DNA of 64,000 bases from Paguma larvata. Taxonomy: Eukaryota > Chordata > Mammalia > Carnivora > Viverridae. The notes beneath the pieces are model-generated. The model was not told where the DNA came from, made no database searches, and worked only from the letters and a program-made list of their open reading frames with translations. Location: assembly GCA_030068075.1 (NCBI GenBank), contig CM057836.1, positions 69,229,788 to 69,293,787 of the forward strand. Reading direction: 5' to 3'. A program made the translations under genes and the position numbers. Positions 22,701 to 35,039 of the stretch are shown in pieces. Position 1 is the first letter of the stretch. Every line of letters begins with the position of its first letter.

Positions 22701-24597
22701 ACATGTATGCAAATAAGCATATTGAACTCACAGATAAACTGAAGGGTAAAAAACCCATGTTGAGATAGAAACAGAATTGAGAATTGAAGAAAAGAAAATA
22801 ATGTAAAGAAATAAATAGAAAAGCTAATAAGAAGCTAACCAGGTGCCTTAAATAGACTAAAAGTAATAGCCTATAATGAATTGAGACAAATAAGATGATT
22901 CTATGCAACATATTAATAAATAGCAGGTTAAGATATAGAGAAGAGTTGGGAGACATTTCATATATGCAATTCATCAAAAATACAGGCTTTGGTTTTTGTC
23001 CCTAGGATAATCAAGTAAATGTGAAATAAATAACACTGTATGCACTTAAAATATGTATGTACTTAATTTTTCTACATTGTAAATTTTATGTGAAGCACTT
23101 CAACTATTTCTATACTCCTGGAGGTGGTGAGGGAGAAACCTATCTGAACCACTCTTTTTAAGGGGCAGCAAGAGACCAAATCCCTGAAAAAGACAATTTT
23201 TTTTTACTCCAAAAACAAAAGGAATAACAAAAAGAATTTCCTAAAGTTTGAGAAGGACTATATTTTATTACAAAAATAACCAATGAAAATCTATATAATT
23301 AATGGTATTTCCTCAGTGAAAGCTTGTAGACACTGCTCTGTGGTAAGCATCCTGTCTCTGGAGAACATCAAGATAAAAATGATTGGGGATGCTTTAAGGG
23401 GATGAGCAGTTCTCCAGAAAGAACTGAACATCATAGTTGTTGAAAGTTTTTAATTCATTTCCTGGTTCCTAGCTCATGATGATTTTTGGTTAAAAAAAAT
23501 TACATATTCCCCTCCCACCAGAAGGGAGGGGAATCAGAAACTTTTAATTGATTAGAATGCTTAATTTAATATCTAGCCTTTGAAACAAAAGTCAGAAAAA
23601 CACTAGAGTAAGGCTTTAATAAAAAGTTTCAGAGGCAGAAAATATCAATCATTATCCTCATCAAAGATGAAAAAGTTAAGTTAAAAAAGGCAAAGGTAAA
23701 GAGAATATGAGTTAAAAACTTGTCAGATGCATCAGAAATGGCAACTGATTTTCAATTTAATTTTGAGGCCAAATTTACTTCAGGGGGTTTCCTTAGAAAT
23801 TGTCACCATCTTAGAGACTTATGGTGAACGAATCTATTTTCCCTTGTTTTCTCTATTACTTCTTCGGCCAAACTGAAATTAGAAGTATTGTTTTTCTTCA
23901 ATTTGGAATTTGGAAAGCATTCAATGTCCTCTATGATCATTTCATTTAGAACACTTATCTTTAGGATGTATATTAATTTTAAAATTTAATGAGCTGAGAT
24001 CATATTGGTCACAGGAAAATAGTTCTATCAAAGAGGCATTAAAGGAGAAAACTTTGAAATCATCCCCTCCCTATGCTACTCCATTCCTGGCAAGACAACT
24101 ACTCTGTCCTGAGCAATTCTATCCAGTCCTGGTCTCCCCACATCAAAGTGCCTAAAATCTCCCACACATTAATGAAATCAATGATCCTCCTCCCTCCAAG
24201 AGAAAGTCCAGACTAAGGCCATCATGCCCTTCAGTACTTTTTACCATCCTGGAACTTCAAAAGCACAAGATTCAAGCTCATTCTTATTTATCTGGGCTTG
24301 GAACTCCATATATCTTTTCACAGCCCTGACTCTGACATGACCACACATCCAAGTTCGACACTGAACATTATTCACAATTCAGGCTCTATCGTGAATAAAA
24401 ACCTTTGATATCCTCAATTTTTTGTGTTGCACATCAACTGACCTTCTTAAAATTAGGCTCTTCTTTGAAGACCTTGCTTGCCCTTGTAGTGTTCTCAAGG
24501 GATGGTGACATTTTCTCTCTTACCCATGTGCCAGTGGTCATAGAGGCTGAGTTAGATACCTTCTTGGTAACTTGCAGCTCCTTTAAGACCATTTTCC
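22701..24597. other. unique-looking non-coding DNA
   Basis: About 1.9 kb without a confident repeat. From about 24050 to 24580 the sequence becomes C/T-rich and loosely recalls CR1/L2-type LINE sequence, but no phrase is firm enough to call. No gene seen. Confidence 0.4.
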
Positions 24598-24811
24598 GGG
24601 GCGCCTGGGTGGCTCAGTCGGTTGAGCGTCTGACTTCTGCTCAGGTCATGATCTCGCGGTCTGTGAGTTGGAGCCCCGTGTCGGGCTCTGTGCTGACAGC
24701 TCAGAGCCTGGAGCCTACTTCACATTCTGTATCTCCCTCTCTCTCTGCCCCTCCCCCGCTCAGTCTCTATCTCTGTCTCAAAAGTAAATAAACATTAAAA
24801 AAATAAAAAAA
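24598..24811 (+). mobile_element. felid CAN-SINE, well preserved
   Basis: Near-consensus head 'gggcgcctgggtggctcagt', 'gtcatgatctcgcggtctgt', CT-rich body and an A-rich tail. The flanks repeat as 'aagaccattttcc' (24585-24597) and 'aagaacattttcc' (24812-24824). One of the younger copies in the window. The 128-codon frame at 24405-24791 is produced by reading through it. Confidence 0.97.
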
Positions 24812-24829
24812 AGAACATTTTCCCTTTTA

Positions 24830-26260
24830 CCTTGCTTATATGCCAGCTCCATTGGGGTGCATACCATCAAATAGTACTTAAACTAGCCTTCCTTGCTGCA
24901 GTCACCTTTCTTTTGGGAAGTATTTCTGCTCCCTCTACTCAAGATTTTAGTACCTGCCTACCCCTCCTCCTCCATCCCCCCTCTTTTAATCACTCATTCA
25001 AGTATCCACACAATGACCCCTCCCCTCTATTGGGTCGTCTTGCCTCCAATCACCTTGTCTTCCACCCCATATTAGCTGTCAATTTCTATGATCAGACCAA
25101 AGATATTGTCACTAACAAGAACTATCTTCTTTTTACAATCTCAGTTTCAAGTATTACGAAGTCAGGCTACCTCTTTTACAACTTTTCCCTTCATTTTGTT
25201 CCTCTGGGACCACCAATCCATTAACACATTAGCTCTCTGTCTGACTGATGTCCTCACATTTTTTCTTGGCTGTCTTGTTTCAATAGACTAGTCAGTCACC
25301 ACTTTTAGCTTTTCTTCCCCTCTCTGTCTTCAGTCCTACAAACTTGACAAGACCTCAGCCCCAACTATTAAACTTCCCACCTACTTAGTACCTATAAAAT
25401 AGCTGGATAAAAACAAATACACAATTTGACTGAACTCACTTAAAATTCATGACTACAACCTTAAGTGGATCATCAAGGTTATTGGGAAATCTATTTTTAG
25501 GCCTAAGACAATGTTTCTTCTGTTCTCCCTCATCAAACTCTTAGCATCCCCCTCTCCATTTTGAGCTGATTTGCTTGCTTCATATTTAACTAGTGAAAGA
25601 CACACAGTAAGGAGGGAATGCCTTCATAGGTCTAGTGTTAAAACTGTCTACCTCCATCCTGCACCTATAAAGCTTGACTTACTCCATTTAGAATGGCTGA
25701 CTCTCCTTGTTTCTATTTAAGGTCTGTCTCTCATTTCTGAAGTGAATGTCATTTCCTCTGACCCACTCATGAACATTCCTCCTGTAATCATTCTTTTCTC
25801 CCTGAAGAATTGATTTTTCCCATCATACTTGATCATTCTCATCAGTATATAAACATGTTTAAATGTCTCTTATTAAAAAAAAATTGTTTTGGGCCCAATG
25901 TCTTTACGCAGATACTATCCCAATTTTCTGTTCCACTTCAGAGAAAATGTTCTCAAATAACTTGTACCCATCTCTATTTTTCTCTCTTTTTTAAAAATGT
26001 TTCTTTAAGGTTTATTTTTGAGAATGAGAAAGAGAGTCAGGGAGGGGTAGAGAGAGGGGAAATGCAGAATCCAAAGCAGGCTCCAGGCTCTGAGCTGTCA
26101 GCACAGAGCACAATGCGGGGCTCGAACCCATGAACCATGAAATTATGACCTGAGCTGAAGTTGGATGCTTAACCAGCTGAGCCACCCAGGCGCCCCTCTA
26201 TTTCTCTTGAACCTATTCTAAATAAGATGTGTTTCAAGAAATTTACTAAATTTATTTCTC
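24830..26260 (+). mobile_element. LINE-2 ORF2 remnant, sense strand, interrupted
   Basis: C/T-rich sequence reading as L2 ORF2 in sense. Examples are 'attcatgactacaaccttaa' near 25447 and 'tcattctcatcagtatataa' near 25831. After the SINE at 25988-26196 the phrase 'tctcttgaacctattctaa' continues it. L2 ORF2 encodes a reverse transcriptase with an endonuclease; here it is riddled with stops. The left third (before about 25300) is the least certain. Confidence 0.55.
25988..26196 (-). mobile_element. felid CAN-SINE inserted in L2
   Basis: Reverse complement gives the head 'aggggcgcctgggtggctca' and a full body. The flanks share 'tctattt' with CT-rich continuations, an imperfect target-site duplication. 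The L2 sequence resumes on the right side. Confidence 0.94.
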
Positions 26261-26297
26261 AACATTATGACCAATAAACTTCATATTGCCAATTCTA

Positions 26298-26425
26298 TTA
26301 TTTTTTTCATTATTTTTAGTTTTTAATTCCAGTATAGATAACATATAGTGTTATTTATTTCAGGTGTATGATTTAGTGATTCAACAATTCTATACATTAA
26401 TCACTGTTCATCATAAGTACACTTT
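26298..26425 (-). mobile_element. carnivore L1 3' end
   Basis: Antisense carnivore L1 tail: 'ttttaattccagtatagata', 'atttcaggtgtatgattta', 'cattaatcactgttcatcat'. It lies directly beside L1 ORF2-like sequence, so either an internal deletion or a separate insertion joined the two. Confidence 0.8.
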
Positions 26426-27689
26426 TGGGGTTTTCTATATATATATATTTCTATTGGGGTCATCTGAAAATGGTGCAAGTTTTATTTCTTCCTTACTGAT
26501 TGGGATTCCTTTGATTTTATTTGATTTGATTTTATGTACTCCAACTTATTTTATTTCATATTCATGACCACCAACTTCAAGTTAGCCTTTGGAAAGGACT
26601 TTTCTGATCATCTTAATTGTTTTTTTTTTCCTTATTTTATTCGTAAACTTTATTTCCTTCTTTTCCTTTAGCTTTCATTAACTATCCCTTTTCTATGTTC
26701 TTGTAATAACTTCTTTGATCATTGATTTTTAGCACTTCTTCCTTTTTAATGTATGCTTATAAAGCTATAACCTCCACCCATAAATGAATTTAACTGTGTC
26801 TCACAGGTTTCCATATGCCATATTTTTTGACCAGTTAGTCAAAATATGTTCTAATTTTAATTGTGATTTACTTTTCACCTAACAGTTTTTAAAAGGCTAT
26901 CATATCTTTGACTTTAAGTTTGTGTTCTCATTATTTTTATTAGTTTCTGTGTTCAGGGAATATATTCTGAGATTAAAATCCTTTGAAACTTGAAACTTTT
27001 AATTTTTTTAATGTTTATTTATTTTTGAGAGACATAGAGACAGAGCATGAGCAGGGGAAGGGCAGAGAGAGAGAGGGAGATACAAAATCTGAAGCAGGCT
27101 CCAGGCTCTGAGCCGTCAGCACAGAGCCCGACGCAGGGCTCGAACTCAGAAACTGTGAGATCATGACCTGAGCCGAAGTCGGCACTTAACCAACTGAGCC
27201 ACCCAGGCGCCCCTGAAACTTTTTTTAAGTCCAATGCTGTAAAGAATTTTAAAAACTATATTGGGTCTACTCAAAATGGTTGTATACTGTGTAGTCATTT
27301 GGTGTCATGTTACATAGGCTGGTTACCCTAAATTTATTAATTGGGTTGTTCAAATAGTCTGTATCCCTTCAGTTACTAAAAGAGGTTTGCTAAAATCTAT
27401 GGTCTGGATATATATTTTTTTCTATTCTATCTAATTTACTTAATATATTGTGAAGCTAAGTGACTGGAAGCCTAAAAATTTAGAATTGTTAATATCCTTC
27501 AGTAGACTGAAACTTGTATCATTATGAAATTGTCTTCTTGCCTTAAATTCTATTTATCTAATACTAATATGGAAATATAGCTATGCCAGCTTCCTTGTTG
27601 CTAGTGAGAGCTATTTCTTCCAACCTTGTGCTTTTAGCCATTTTGTATCCTAAGAGTTAAGATCAATCTCTTGTAGTTTGTATAGTAGA
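26426..27689 (-). mobile_element. old L1 ORF2 remnant (antisense)
   Basis: Plus-strand phrases match antisense L1 ORF2: 'gtcatctgaaaatggtgcaa', 'ttataaagctataacctcca', 'tttgaccagttagtcaaaat' and 'agatcaatctcttgtagttt'. The SINE at 27001-27213 interrupts it, and at about 27690 it is cut by an LTR before resuming at 28399. The reverse-transcriptase frame is destroyed. Confidence 0.6.
27001..27213 (-). mobile_element. felid CAN-SINE
   Basis: Full-length element in reverse complement with the head 'aggggcgcctgggtggctca'. Perfect target-site duplication 'tgaaactttt' (26991-27000 and 27214-27223). Low divergence. Confidence 0.96.
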
Positions 27690-28398
27690 TATTATACACG
27701 CTCCCTACATGCTCCTTTGGACCACTTTACCATTTCTGTGCATGCAGGCTTATCTTCCAACAGCCAACACTTGTTAGTTTTGCCGGCTGCCCTCAGGCTG
27801 TTGCACCCACTTTGTCCCTAGGCAAAAGTGTCCAGAAGTACCTAGAATTACACACCCCAGGTTGCCCAAAGTCACTCTTTTTTTTTTTTTTAATTTTTTT
27901 TTTAATGTTTATTTATTTTTGAGAGACATAGAGGCACAGCATGAACAGGGGAAGGGCAGAGAGAGAAGGAGACACAGAATCGGAAGCAGGCTCCAGGCTC
28001 TGAGCCGTCAGCACAGAGCCCGACGCGGGGCTTGAACTCACAGACCGTGAGATCATGACCTGAGCTGAAGTCGGCCACCCAACCGACTGAGCCACCCAGG
28101 CGCCCCCCAAAGTCACTCTTAACCTGTGACTGACAGGTGTGGAAGGATGAGTACCTCAGCTCACTTGAACTTTGGCAAGGTTGTGCATTTTGCAATACTT
28201 TTTAGGATTTCCTCACTATTTTAAGCACCAGTCGTGCCCTCTGGCAGCTCGCTTAACAGCTTCCACTATATACACTGCCTTGCCTTCCCTGTTTCACATC
28301 TTCTTCTCCTACTCGTGCTCCTCATACCTTCTAATAAACTACTTGCACTTGAATCTTTGGCACAGTGTCTGCTTCTGGGGTAATCCAAACTAAGAGGA
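27690..28398 (+). mobile_element. solo LTR, ERVL-like, carrying a SINE
   Basis: Non-L1 sequence inserted in L1 ORF2 at about 27690. Its right end has the LTR pattern of a poly(A) signal AATAAA (28333-28338), then 'cttgcacttgaatctttgg' and 'gtctgcttctggggtaatcc', typical of old mammalian ERVL-class LTRs. Without the SINE (27880-28105) it is about 480 bp. No internal viral genes are seen, so it is a solo LTR. The left edge is approximate and the subfamily is not assigned. Confidence 0.6.
27880..28105 (-). mobile_element. felid CAN-SINE with 15-bp TSD, inside the LTR
   Basis: Near-consensus element with a long T-rich left end (tail). Perfect target-site duplication 'cccaaagtcactctt' (27865-27879 and 28106-28120). 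It is the youngest layer of a three-level nest. The 97- and 67-codon minus-strand frames here are by-products of the SINE. Confidence 0.97.
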
Positions 28399-28700
28399 CT
28401 TTTAAAACAATTTTTAAATGTAGTCTGATCATTGTATATTAATTCAACTCTTCAGTTATTTTGCATTTAATACAATTACTGATCTAGGGATTTAAATCTA
28501 TCAATGACTATCTAATTTGTATTTATGCCACCACTTCTGGGTATTTTATTTTTTAATTGTGGATTTTTAAAAGTGTTCTACCACTCATTGACTCCTTAGC
28601 TATACATGGTTCTGCTATTTTTAGTAGTTCTTAGTTATTACAACATGCATTTTGACTTATTGTCTGATATAAATTAGTACTGCTACTATTTCCTTTAACC
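28399..28700 (-). mobile_element. L1 ORF2 remnant, continuation after the LTR
   Basis: The sequence picks up the antisense ORF2 order where 27689 left off: 'aaatgtagtctgatcattg', 'atttaatacaattactgatc', 'gatttaaatctatcaatgac'. This supports the LTR being a later insertion. Confidence 0.6.
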
Positions 28701-28824
28701 AATGCTCTATTAAGAGCTTCAGGTGATTTGATGATCATAGGAAACCACTGAGATAGATGAGCACACCCTATGTGATAAGTCAACATTCTAAGCTGGATCT
28801 CTTTAATTTAGAGATCACACTTTT

Positions 28825-28885
28825 AAGGCTAACACAATGCTTGGCACAAAAGATGCTCAACAAATACTAATTTCTTCCTTCCAAA
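28825..28885 (+). mobile_element. L2 3'-end fragment
   Basis: 'gctaacacaatgcttggcac' followed by 'gatgctcaacaaatact' matches the plus-strand L2 terminus. Confidence 0.6.
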
Positions 28886-31639
28886 TAAAAATATAAAATT
28901 GTAAATGAACTCTTATACAATTATTCTTAACCCGATGTTTGAAATGAAAAATTCTCAACACCCTATCCTCTCTAACTTTAAATGAAGAGCCAAAAAAAAA
29001 AATTGTAGCACTTTGGAAAACCACAGCCTACTGTGTTAGTACCAGAAGTAAGGCTCACTAAATCTTACTTGATTGATTAGGACACTACGTACTGAAAGGA
29101 GGATATATTTGCAGGTGTATGCTAAATGATACATCTTAAGATCATTCATCAGTGATTGTCTTTCTGGCATAAGATCAATATAATAACAAAATTTCCACAC
29201 TCAAAAGTCCAAAAGTGGCACAGTGCTATGGCCGATAGTGTTAGTATATTTGTGGGGGAGGGAGAAGTGGTAAGGAGGAGATACTGTTTTAGTTCGAAGG
29301 CTTTAATAAATCTTAAGTTTCTGCTTTGCTTCTAATGCAAAGGGATTAGAGGAAATACATGCACAGCTGTCTGTATCACTAGTTTCATTTTTAGTGGCAA
29401 GAATGGTAAAGAGGAGGAGATTAGCATTATATGTGCAGTTACATATATATGCAGAAGTATGCAACTAAAGAATACAGATGAGGTTGAAAAATTAGTGTAC
29501 TTAGTGCTTGTACAGACGTGAACAAATATTGAAACCCAATTTAGTAGAATCCTTTCTATACTACTACTTCCTCTAGAAAAGCATTCTGGATCCAACGGTT
29601 TTGTTTTGGACCTTTCATACAAGATAACCTCACTGCCCAAGTCCCTTTCTCTGCAGAGTTAGGCTCTGCCTTACATGTTCCCTGCCCTTTAGTTCTTTGA
29701 TGCCAGCTATGAGTGAGGAAAGGTTGGTATTAGCTCTCCTACTGTATGTGACACTAAATGTGTAAGTGCTCTGTAAGAAAGCTTTGCCAGAATATTAGAA
29801 TGTGTTTCAGTGTCTGAGGTTTTTTCTCCTTAAGCAACTTGAGAAAAATGAGGTCAGTCAGAAAAAGTTAAGTAGTTCTTGATATTGGGCTGGAACAGAG
29901 ACAGGACGTAAATAGGACAATGGCTCATGATATTGCAGTAAACTGAAGAAACCACAGCCTTGGTAATAGAGATGGAGAGAAAGGGAACAATCCCTGGCAA
30001 AAATGGGAGTTAAGCAATGTCTGTCACCACCACACTCATATAGCTTTTCCTTTTGATCACTCAAAAAAGATCGATATTACTCAAACGACTGTTCCTTAAA
30101 ATTTTTCTATTTACAAAAGTAACTAATATACCCAGTAGTTATCACCCTCTTGTGGAGGTAGGCACATGAGGCTTACAGAAATTGACTAATTGGACTATGA
30201 AAACATAAAACTAACTCCCTTTGCTCACTTTCCACACTTACCAGAAGTCTTTTTTATATATACTTAGATTTGCAGGTAACTTTTTTATGGAAGAAAATGG
30301 ATTGATTGGGCTCATGCAAATTAAGTTCCACTAGATAATAAAAAATATATATAAAATACATTTTCTCATTGGCCCTGGCCTCAAGACCAGCAAATCCAGT
30401 CAAAGATTAAAAGGTTAAAAGAAGAAAATTCTTGTCAATTATATTTCAGGAGCCAGTGAGAAGGGTGAATTTGGGCACTGGGAAGGACTTGAAATCATAA
30501 CCTCTGGTTACTGTCCCTACCAATAAGAATACGTAAGATACATTTTAAAGATTTGAGAAAAAACAATCAAACACGCAGAGTGATTCAGAAGAATTAGATT
30601 TTTTTTTTACTTACCATAGATCATAGGAGATACTAAATTTTTTACACTTCAGGTATTAAGAACAAATTTTACTATATATCTGAAAGGGTTTGAAGAAATT
30701 GAATCTTTACAAGTATGCCATCTTGCTGTTCATTCTTAAAATCATCCAAGAGGAAATGATAATGTATAATAAGCAACATCATTTGTGGAAACTATATAAA
30801 ACTTCCAGTGTGCATATCCAACCTAAATATGTGATCCAGGATGCAGTTTTTGTGATTTTTATGGTAAGTAGTGTTTAACAAAGACTAAAGCAAGAATATT
30901 ATTTTCTCTTTTCGATTTTTGTGTGTTTTAACCTGTCTTATTTTCGTCATTATTGTAATAGGTGCACAAAAGATCACATTTTAAACAAAGGATTGTGTTC
31001 ATGAGTCCTATAATTTAGCATTGCATTTTGCTTTAAAAGCCTGAATGCTGAATTGCATGTGAATTTTCTGTGTAAAGTAGTTATACCATCTTCCAAATGC
31101 CAAATTACGGCTATAATTTTGGCAGCCAGTTTTGGAAAGTGGACTCTTAACCTGTCTTGAAATGAACCTATATTAATTGTTTTTTGGAGTTTTTTGATCC
31201 TTAGCACCACATTATCGTTTATTTTCTTCCTTTCTCCTACTACTAGAATCAAAAAATTTCCCACAGACGAATTATTTAAGAAAGAATCTAAAAACTAACA
31301 AAACAGATCAATAGATTGATGGGTCAATAGATTTATCTATGGATAGATAAAACACTTTTCCTTGTGGTTTTTTTTTTTTGTTTTGTTTTTTGTTTTGGTT
31401 TTTTTTGTTGTTTTTTTTTTTTGGAAATCAAGAATATTCCTTAGGGGTTAGGAGTACAATTTAATGAAAAGTGTACACTGTTAAATACTATTAACTTAAA
31501 TTTCTCATGTGAGGCTCTTGAGAAAGGCCTCTTTTACAACTAGCTGAAAAAAAAATGACTACCCAGTAAGTACACCCAACAACTTGTGCAAGATGTGCAA
31601 TCTAATTATAAAATTGGATTTAAAAAATTAGAATACAGT
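28886..31639. other. long unique-looking block
   Basis: About 2.7 kb without confident SINE or LINE. A possible MIR core (minus) lies at 30125-30200 ('gaggcttacagaaattgact'). The 96-codon minus-strand frame at 30974-31264 has a plausible mixed composition, but I recognise no family and see no gene context. The T/G-rich tract at 31367-31422 is annotated separately. Confidence 0.4.
31367..31422. repeat. T-rich (T/G) low-complexity tract
   Basis: Runs of T separated by single or paired G. It may be a degenerate tail of a minus-strand retroposon or a simple expansion. Confidence 0.9.
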
Positions 31640-33120
31640 GAAATTGACTTTTTTGGGTACAGTTCTATGGATTTTAACATATGTATAGAATGGTATAGTC
31701 ACACCTCAATCAAGAGATAAATCAGTTCAATTAGGCAAGAATCACTCTGATGCTATCCGTTTGTAGTCACATCCCTCCCTTATGTCTCACAACCTATATC
31801 ACTATAGTTTTAAAATTTTTTTTAAATTTATTTTTGAGAGAAAAAGAGCATGAGAGAGGGAGGGACAGAGCGAGAGAGAGAGAGAGGGAGACACAGAATC
31901 TGAAGCAGGCTCCGAGCTGTCAGCACAGAGCCCATTGCGGGGCTCGAACCCATAAAATCCAACATCATGACCTGAGTTGAAGTCAGATGCTAAACTGACT
32001 GAGCCACCCAGGTGCCCCTCTGTCAGTATGGTTTTATCTTTTTGAGAATGTCACATAAAAGGAACCATATTATGTACAACCATTGGAGACCATCTTCTTT
32101 CACCCAGTGTAATGACTTTGAGATTCAGCCAACACTTTACATATATCCATAGTCCATTCCTTTTAACTCTTGACTAATATTCTAGGGTGTGGATGTAGCA
32201 TGACTTGTTTATTCATTTACCCATTGAAGGACATTTGGGTGGTTGTTACCTTGGGGCATTAAGAAATAGAGCAACTTATAAACGTTTGTGTACATGTTCT
32301 AGTGTTGTGAACATACCTGTTAATTATTTTAAGGTAAATATCTAGAATAGGGTTGATGGGTCATATGGTAAATGTACATTTAGCTTTATAAGAGACTGTC
32401 ATATTATTCTCCAGAGTGGATATACCATTTTGCATTTGTACTAGCAATGCATGAGAGTTCTACATTTGCTCTGCATCCTTGCCAGCCATTGGTATTGTCA
32501 GTGTTTTTAATTGTAGATGTTCCATTAGGTGGGTAGTTGTCTCTTTAGTTCTCTAATGGCTAATTATGTTGAATATAATTTGCTTATCCTGCAATAAGTA
32601 TATCCTCATTGTTAACATATCTATTCCCATATTTTTACTATTATTTAAATGGATTGTTTATTTTCTTACTGTTGAGTTTTGAGAGTTATTTACATATAGG
32701 AAAGAGTGCTTAGTCTGAAATGTGATATTTAAATAGTAACTACCAGTCTTGGTACTACTAGCTTGACTTTTATTATCTTCTCAGAAATTATTGTAGAGGA
32801 AAATTTTAAATTTTGATGAGGGCTGATTTGTTATCCCTCCATTTGTCCCTGTGGATTGTGTTTTTGGTGTAATCTCTAAGAATTCCTTGACTAACTCAGG
32901 TCACAAAGATTTTTCTTCCTTTTTTCTTTAAGTTTAGTAATTGAATGATTTACATTTAGGTCTCATACATTCTGAGTTAATTTTTCTATAAAGTGTGAAA
33001 TTTAGGTCAAAGTTCATTTGTATTTTGAATTTTTTTTTTGCATATGGATGTCCATTTTTTCCCAACATCATTCGTTAAAAGGTTTATTCATTGAATTGCT
33101 TTTGTGCCTTTTGTAAAAAA
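31640..33120 (-). mobile_element. old L1M 3' UTR to late ORF2 (antisense)
   Basis: Antisense L1 phrases in order: 'ttttaacatatgtatagaat', 'atttacccattgaaggacat', 'attttgcatttgtactagca', 'ttgcatatggatgtccattt', ending at 'ttgaattgcttttgtgcctt'. A SINE interrupts it at 31815-32018. At about 33120 the reading flips to sense-strand L1. Confidence 0.87.
31815..32018 (-). mobile_element. CAN-SINE in L1 3' UTR
   Basis: Reverse complement has the head 'aggggcacctgggtggctca'. About 10 bp is missing in the middle ('gcaggctccgagctgtcagc' lacks part of the usual spacer). Target-site duplication unclear. Confidence 0.93.
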
Positions 33121-33124
33121 TTGC

Positions 33125-35035
33125 TTGACCAGTAAAAAACACAGTTTTAAATAACACATTGGTCAAAGAAGAAATCTCAGAAATTTAAAAATATTTTTAA
33201 CTAAAGGAAAAGGAAAAGTACAACATATCCACATGTGTGGGATGCAGCGAAAGCAGTGCATAATGGGAAATGTATAGCTTTGAATGCATAGATTAAGAAA
33301 GAAAAAGGATCTACAATCACTAATCAAGGTTTCCACTACAGAAAACTAGGAAAGAAGAGCAAATAAACTCCAAAGAACAACAAAATAAATAATACAAATG
33401 AGAGTAGAAATCCATGAAATTGAAATGAGGAAATCAATGGAGGAAATGAACAAAACTACAGCTGGTTCTTAAGAAAAATAAAATTTATAAGCCTCTAGAT
33501 AGGCCAATTAATAAAGAGAGAATAGAAAACACTAACATCAGAAATGAAAGAAATACAAGCATAGATTCAATGGATATTGGATAATAAAGAAATACTATAA
33601 ACAACTGTATACCCATGAATTTGATAATCTAGATAAAATAGACCATTTCTTCAAAAATACAATTTTCCAAAACTCATTGTTGAATTCTATCAAACATTTA
33701 AGGAAGTAATTATTTAAATCTGCTAAATCTCTTTCAGAAGATCAAAACAGAAGGAATAATTCCTAACTCATTCCATGAGTCAAATATTACCCTAATTCAA
33801 AACCAGACTCACATGTTCTAATAATTCACATAGACTGTAAATTTATGAAAGTGGACATTAAGGGATAAGAAATTTAAGAAATAAATGAGAGCATTTTCAT
33901 TTCTTTACACATGAAAATTTATTATTGATACACCAGTGTAGGAGAACTGCCCATCAATAAAGTACTGATGGGCAGTTCCACAGACACTTTTATTTCATGT
34001 TTCTTGTCAGCCTTCTGTGCCTTTAATCCTAGTAAGTAACTTAGGCAGGTGTTATAGAAGTTAAAGAAAAGTGATGTTTTTAAGGTTTTTTTTAATGGGT
34101 AAAATGGCAGATTGTATAAATTAGATTTATTGTATAAACTTGGGGTCCAAATAACATTTTAACCTCCTTATAAGCAGACATTACATAAAAGAAAATAGAA
34201 AATACTTTTCTCACAAGGTAGCTAAAATAGATCAAATTGGTAATGCCTGTCCATTAACTATTTATGAATTATTAATAAAATTATGAGAATAAAATCACTA
34301 AAAAGACACTTTAGGTAAAGAACTAGATTAAGAACTCTCATGAAGTTAGAAACAATTAGTAACATATAAAATGAATTATACACCATGACCAAGTCAGGTT
34401 TATCCCAGATAGACCAGACTGGTTCAACTTTCAAAAATCAGTTGATGTATCTAGCACACCAACACACTGAAGAAGAATTCATGATCATATCTAATATATA
34501 TATAAAAAGCATTGAACAAAATCCAGCAATTCATGAGAAAAACTCTGTAAACTATGACTACAGAAGAAATTGCCCAACTCGACAAAGAATATCTACCAAA
34601 AACTACAGATAAAATCATTTTTTCGAGTGAGAAACTGAGAGCTTTCTCACTGGCATTAGGAACTAAAGGCAAAAATGTCCCCTCTCAATACTTTGTCTTT
34701 TTAACATCATACAGAAATCCTAGGTACTGCGATAAGACAGAAAAGGAAATATAAGGTATTCATAAAGGGAAGGAAGAATTAAACTACCCTTGTTCATAGG
34801 CTTACATAATCATCCATGTAGAAACTCTGAAAGAATCGACAAAAATCTCCTGGAATTAATAACCAGTTATAATAAGGGTGTATAAATTGTTTTCCTATAC
34901 ACCAGCATTTAACAAGTAGAATTTGAAATTAAAAACACAGTACTATTCATGTTCTAAGCACCAAAATGCAGTACCTAAGTAAGGCATAAAACTAATCAAA
35001 TGTTATAAGATCTAAATGGAAAAAAAACTGAAATT
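33125..35035 (+). mobile_element. L1 ORF2 remnant, sense strand, interrupted
   Basis: Sense ORF2 phrases appear in order: 'cattggtcaaagaagaaatc', 'tgggatgcagcgaaagcagt', 'aacatcagaaatgaaagaaa', 'tcctaactcattccatgagt', then 'caccatgaccaagtcaggtt', 'tcctatacaccagcatttaa' and 'cagtacctaagtaagg'. The reverse-transcriptase frame is broken by many stops. About 0.5 kb of non-L1 sequence (33815-34330) splits it. It lies between two antisense L1 blocks. Confidence 0.8.
33815..34330. mobile_element. unclassified insert within L1 ORF2, with hairpin
   Basis: ORF2 order is broken between 'ccctaattcaaaaccagact' and 'taaaatgaattatacaccat'; the sequence in between is not L1. It carries a perfect 13-bp inverted repeat, 'gaactgcccatca' at 33944-33956 and its complement at 33966-33978, with a 9-nt loop. 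No tail, tRNA-like head or frame is recognised. Confidence 0.4.
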
Positions 35036-35039
35036 TAAA

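Noticed and set aside
24405..24791. 128-codon plus-strand open frame
   Set aside because: Its second half encodes the recurring SINE-derived peptide (words such as SAQVMISRSVS) seen in translations of CAN-SINEs at 7744, 10030, 27913, 43875, 47551 and 61499; it is read-through of a repeat.
24832..25224. 130-codon plus-strand open frame
   Set aside because: It lies in C/T-rich sequence that reads as an L2 ORF2 remnant; the S/P/L-rich peptide follows composition and no intact domain is visible.
27690..28398. Possible full endogenous retrovirus
   Set aside because: Only one LTR-like block is present and no internal gag, pol or env-like sequence adjoins it; a solo LTR fits better.
30974..31264. 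96-codon minus-strand frame with mixed composition
   Set aside because: No family, start context, splice sites or poly(A) feature recognised; frames of this length are expected by chance in 64 kb.
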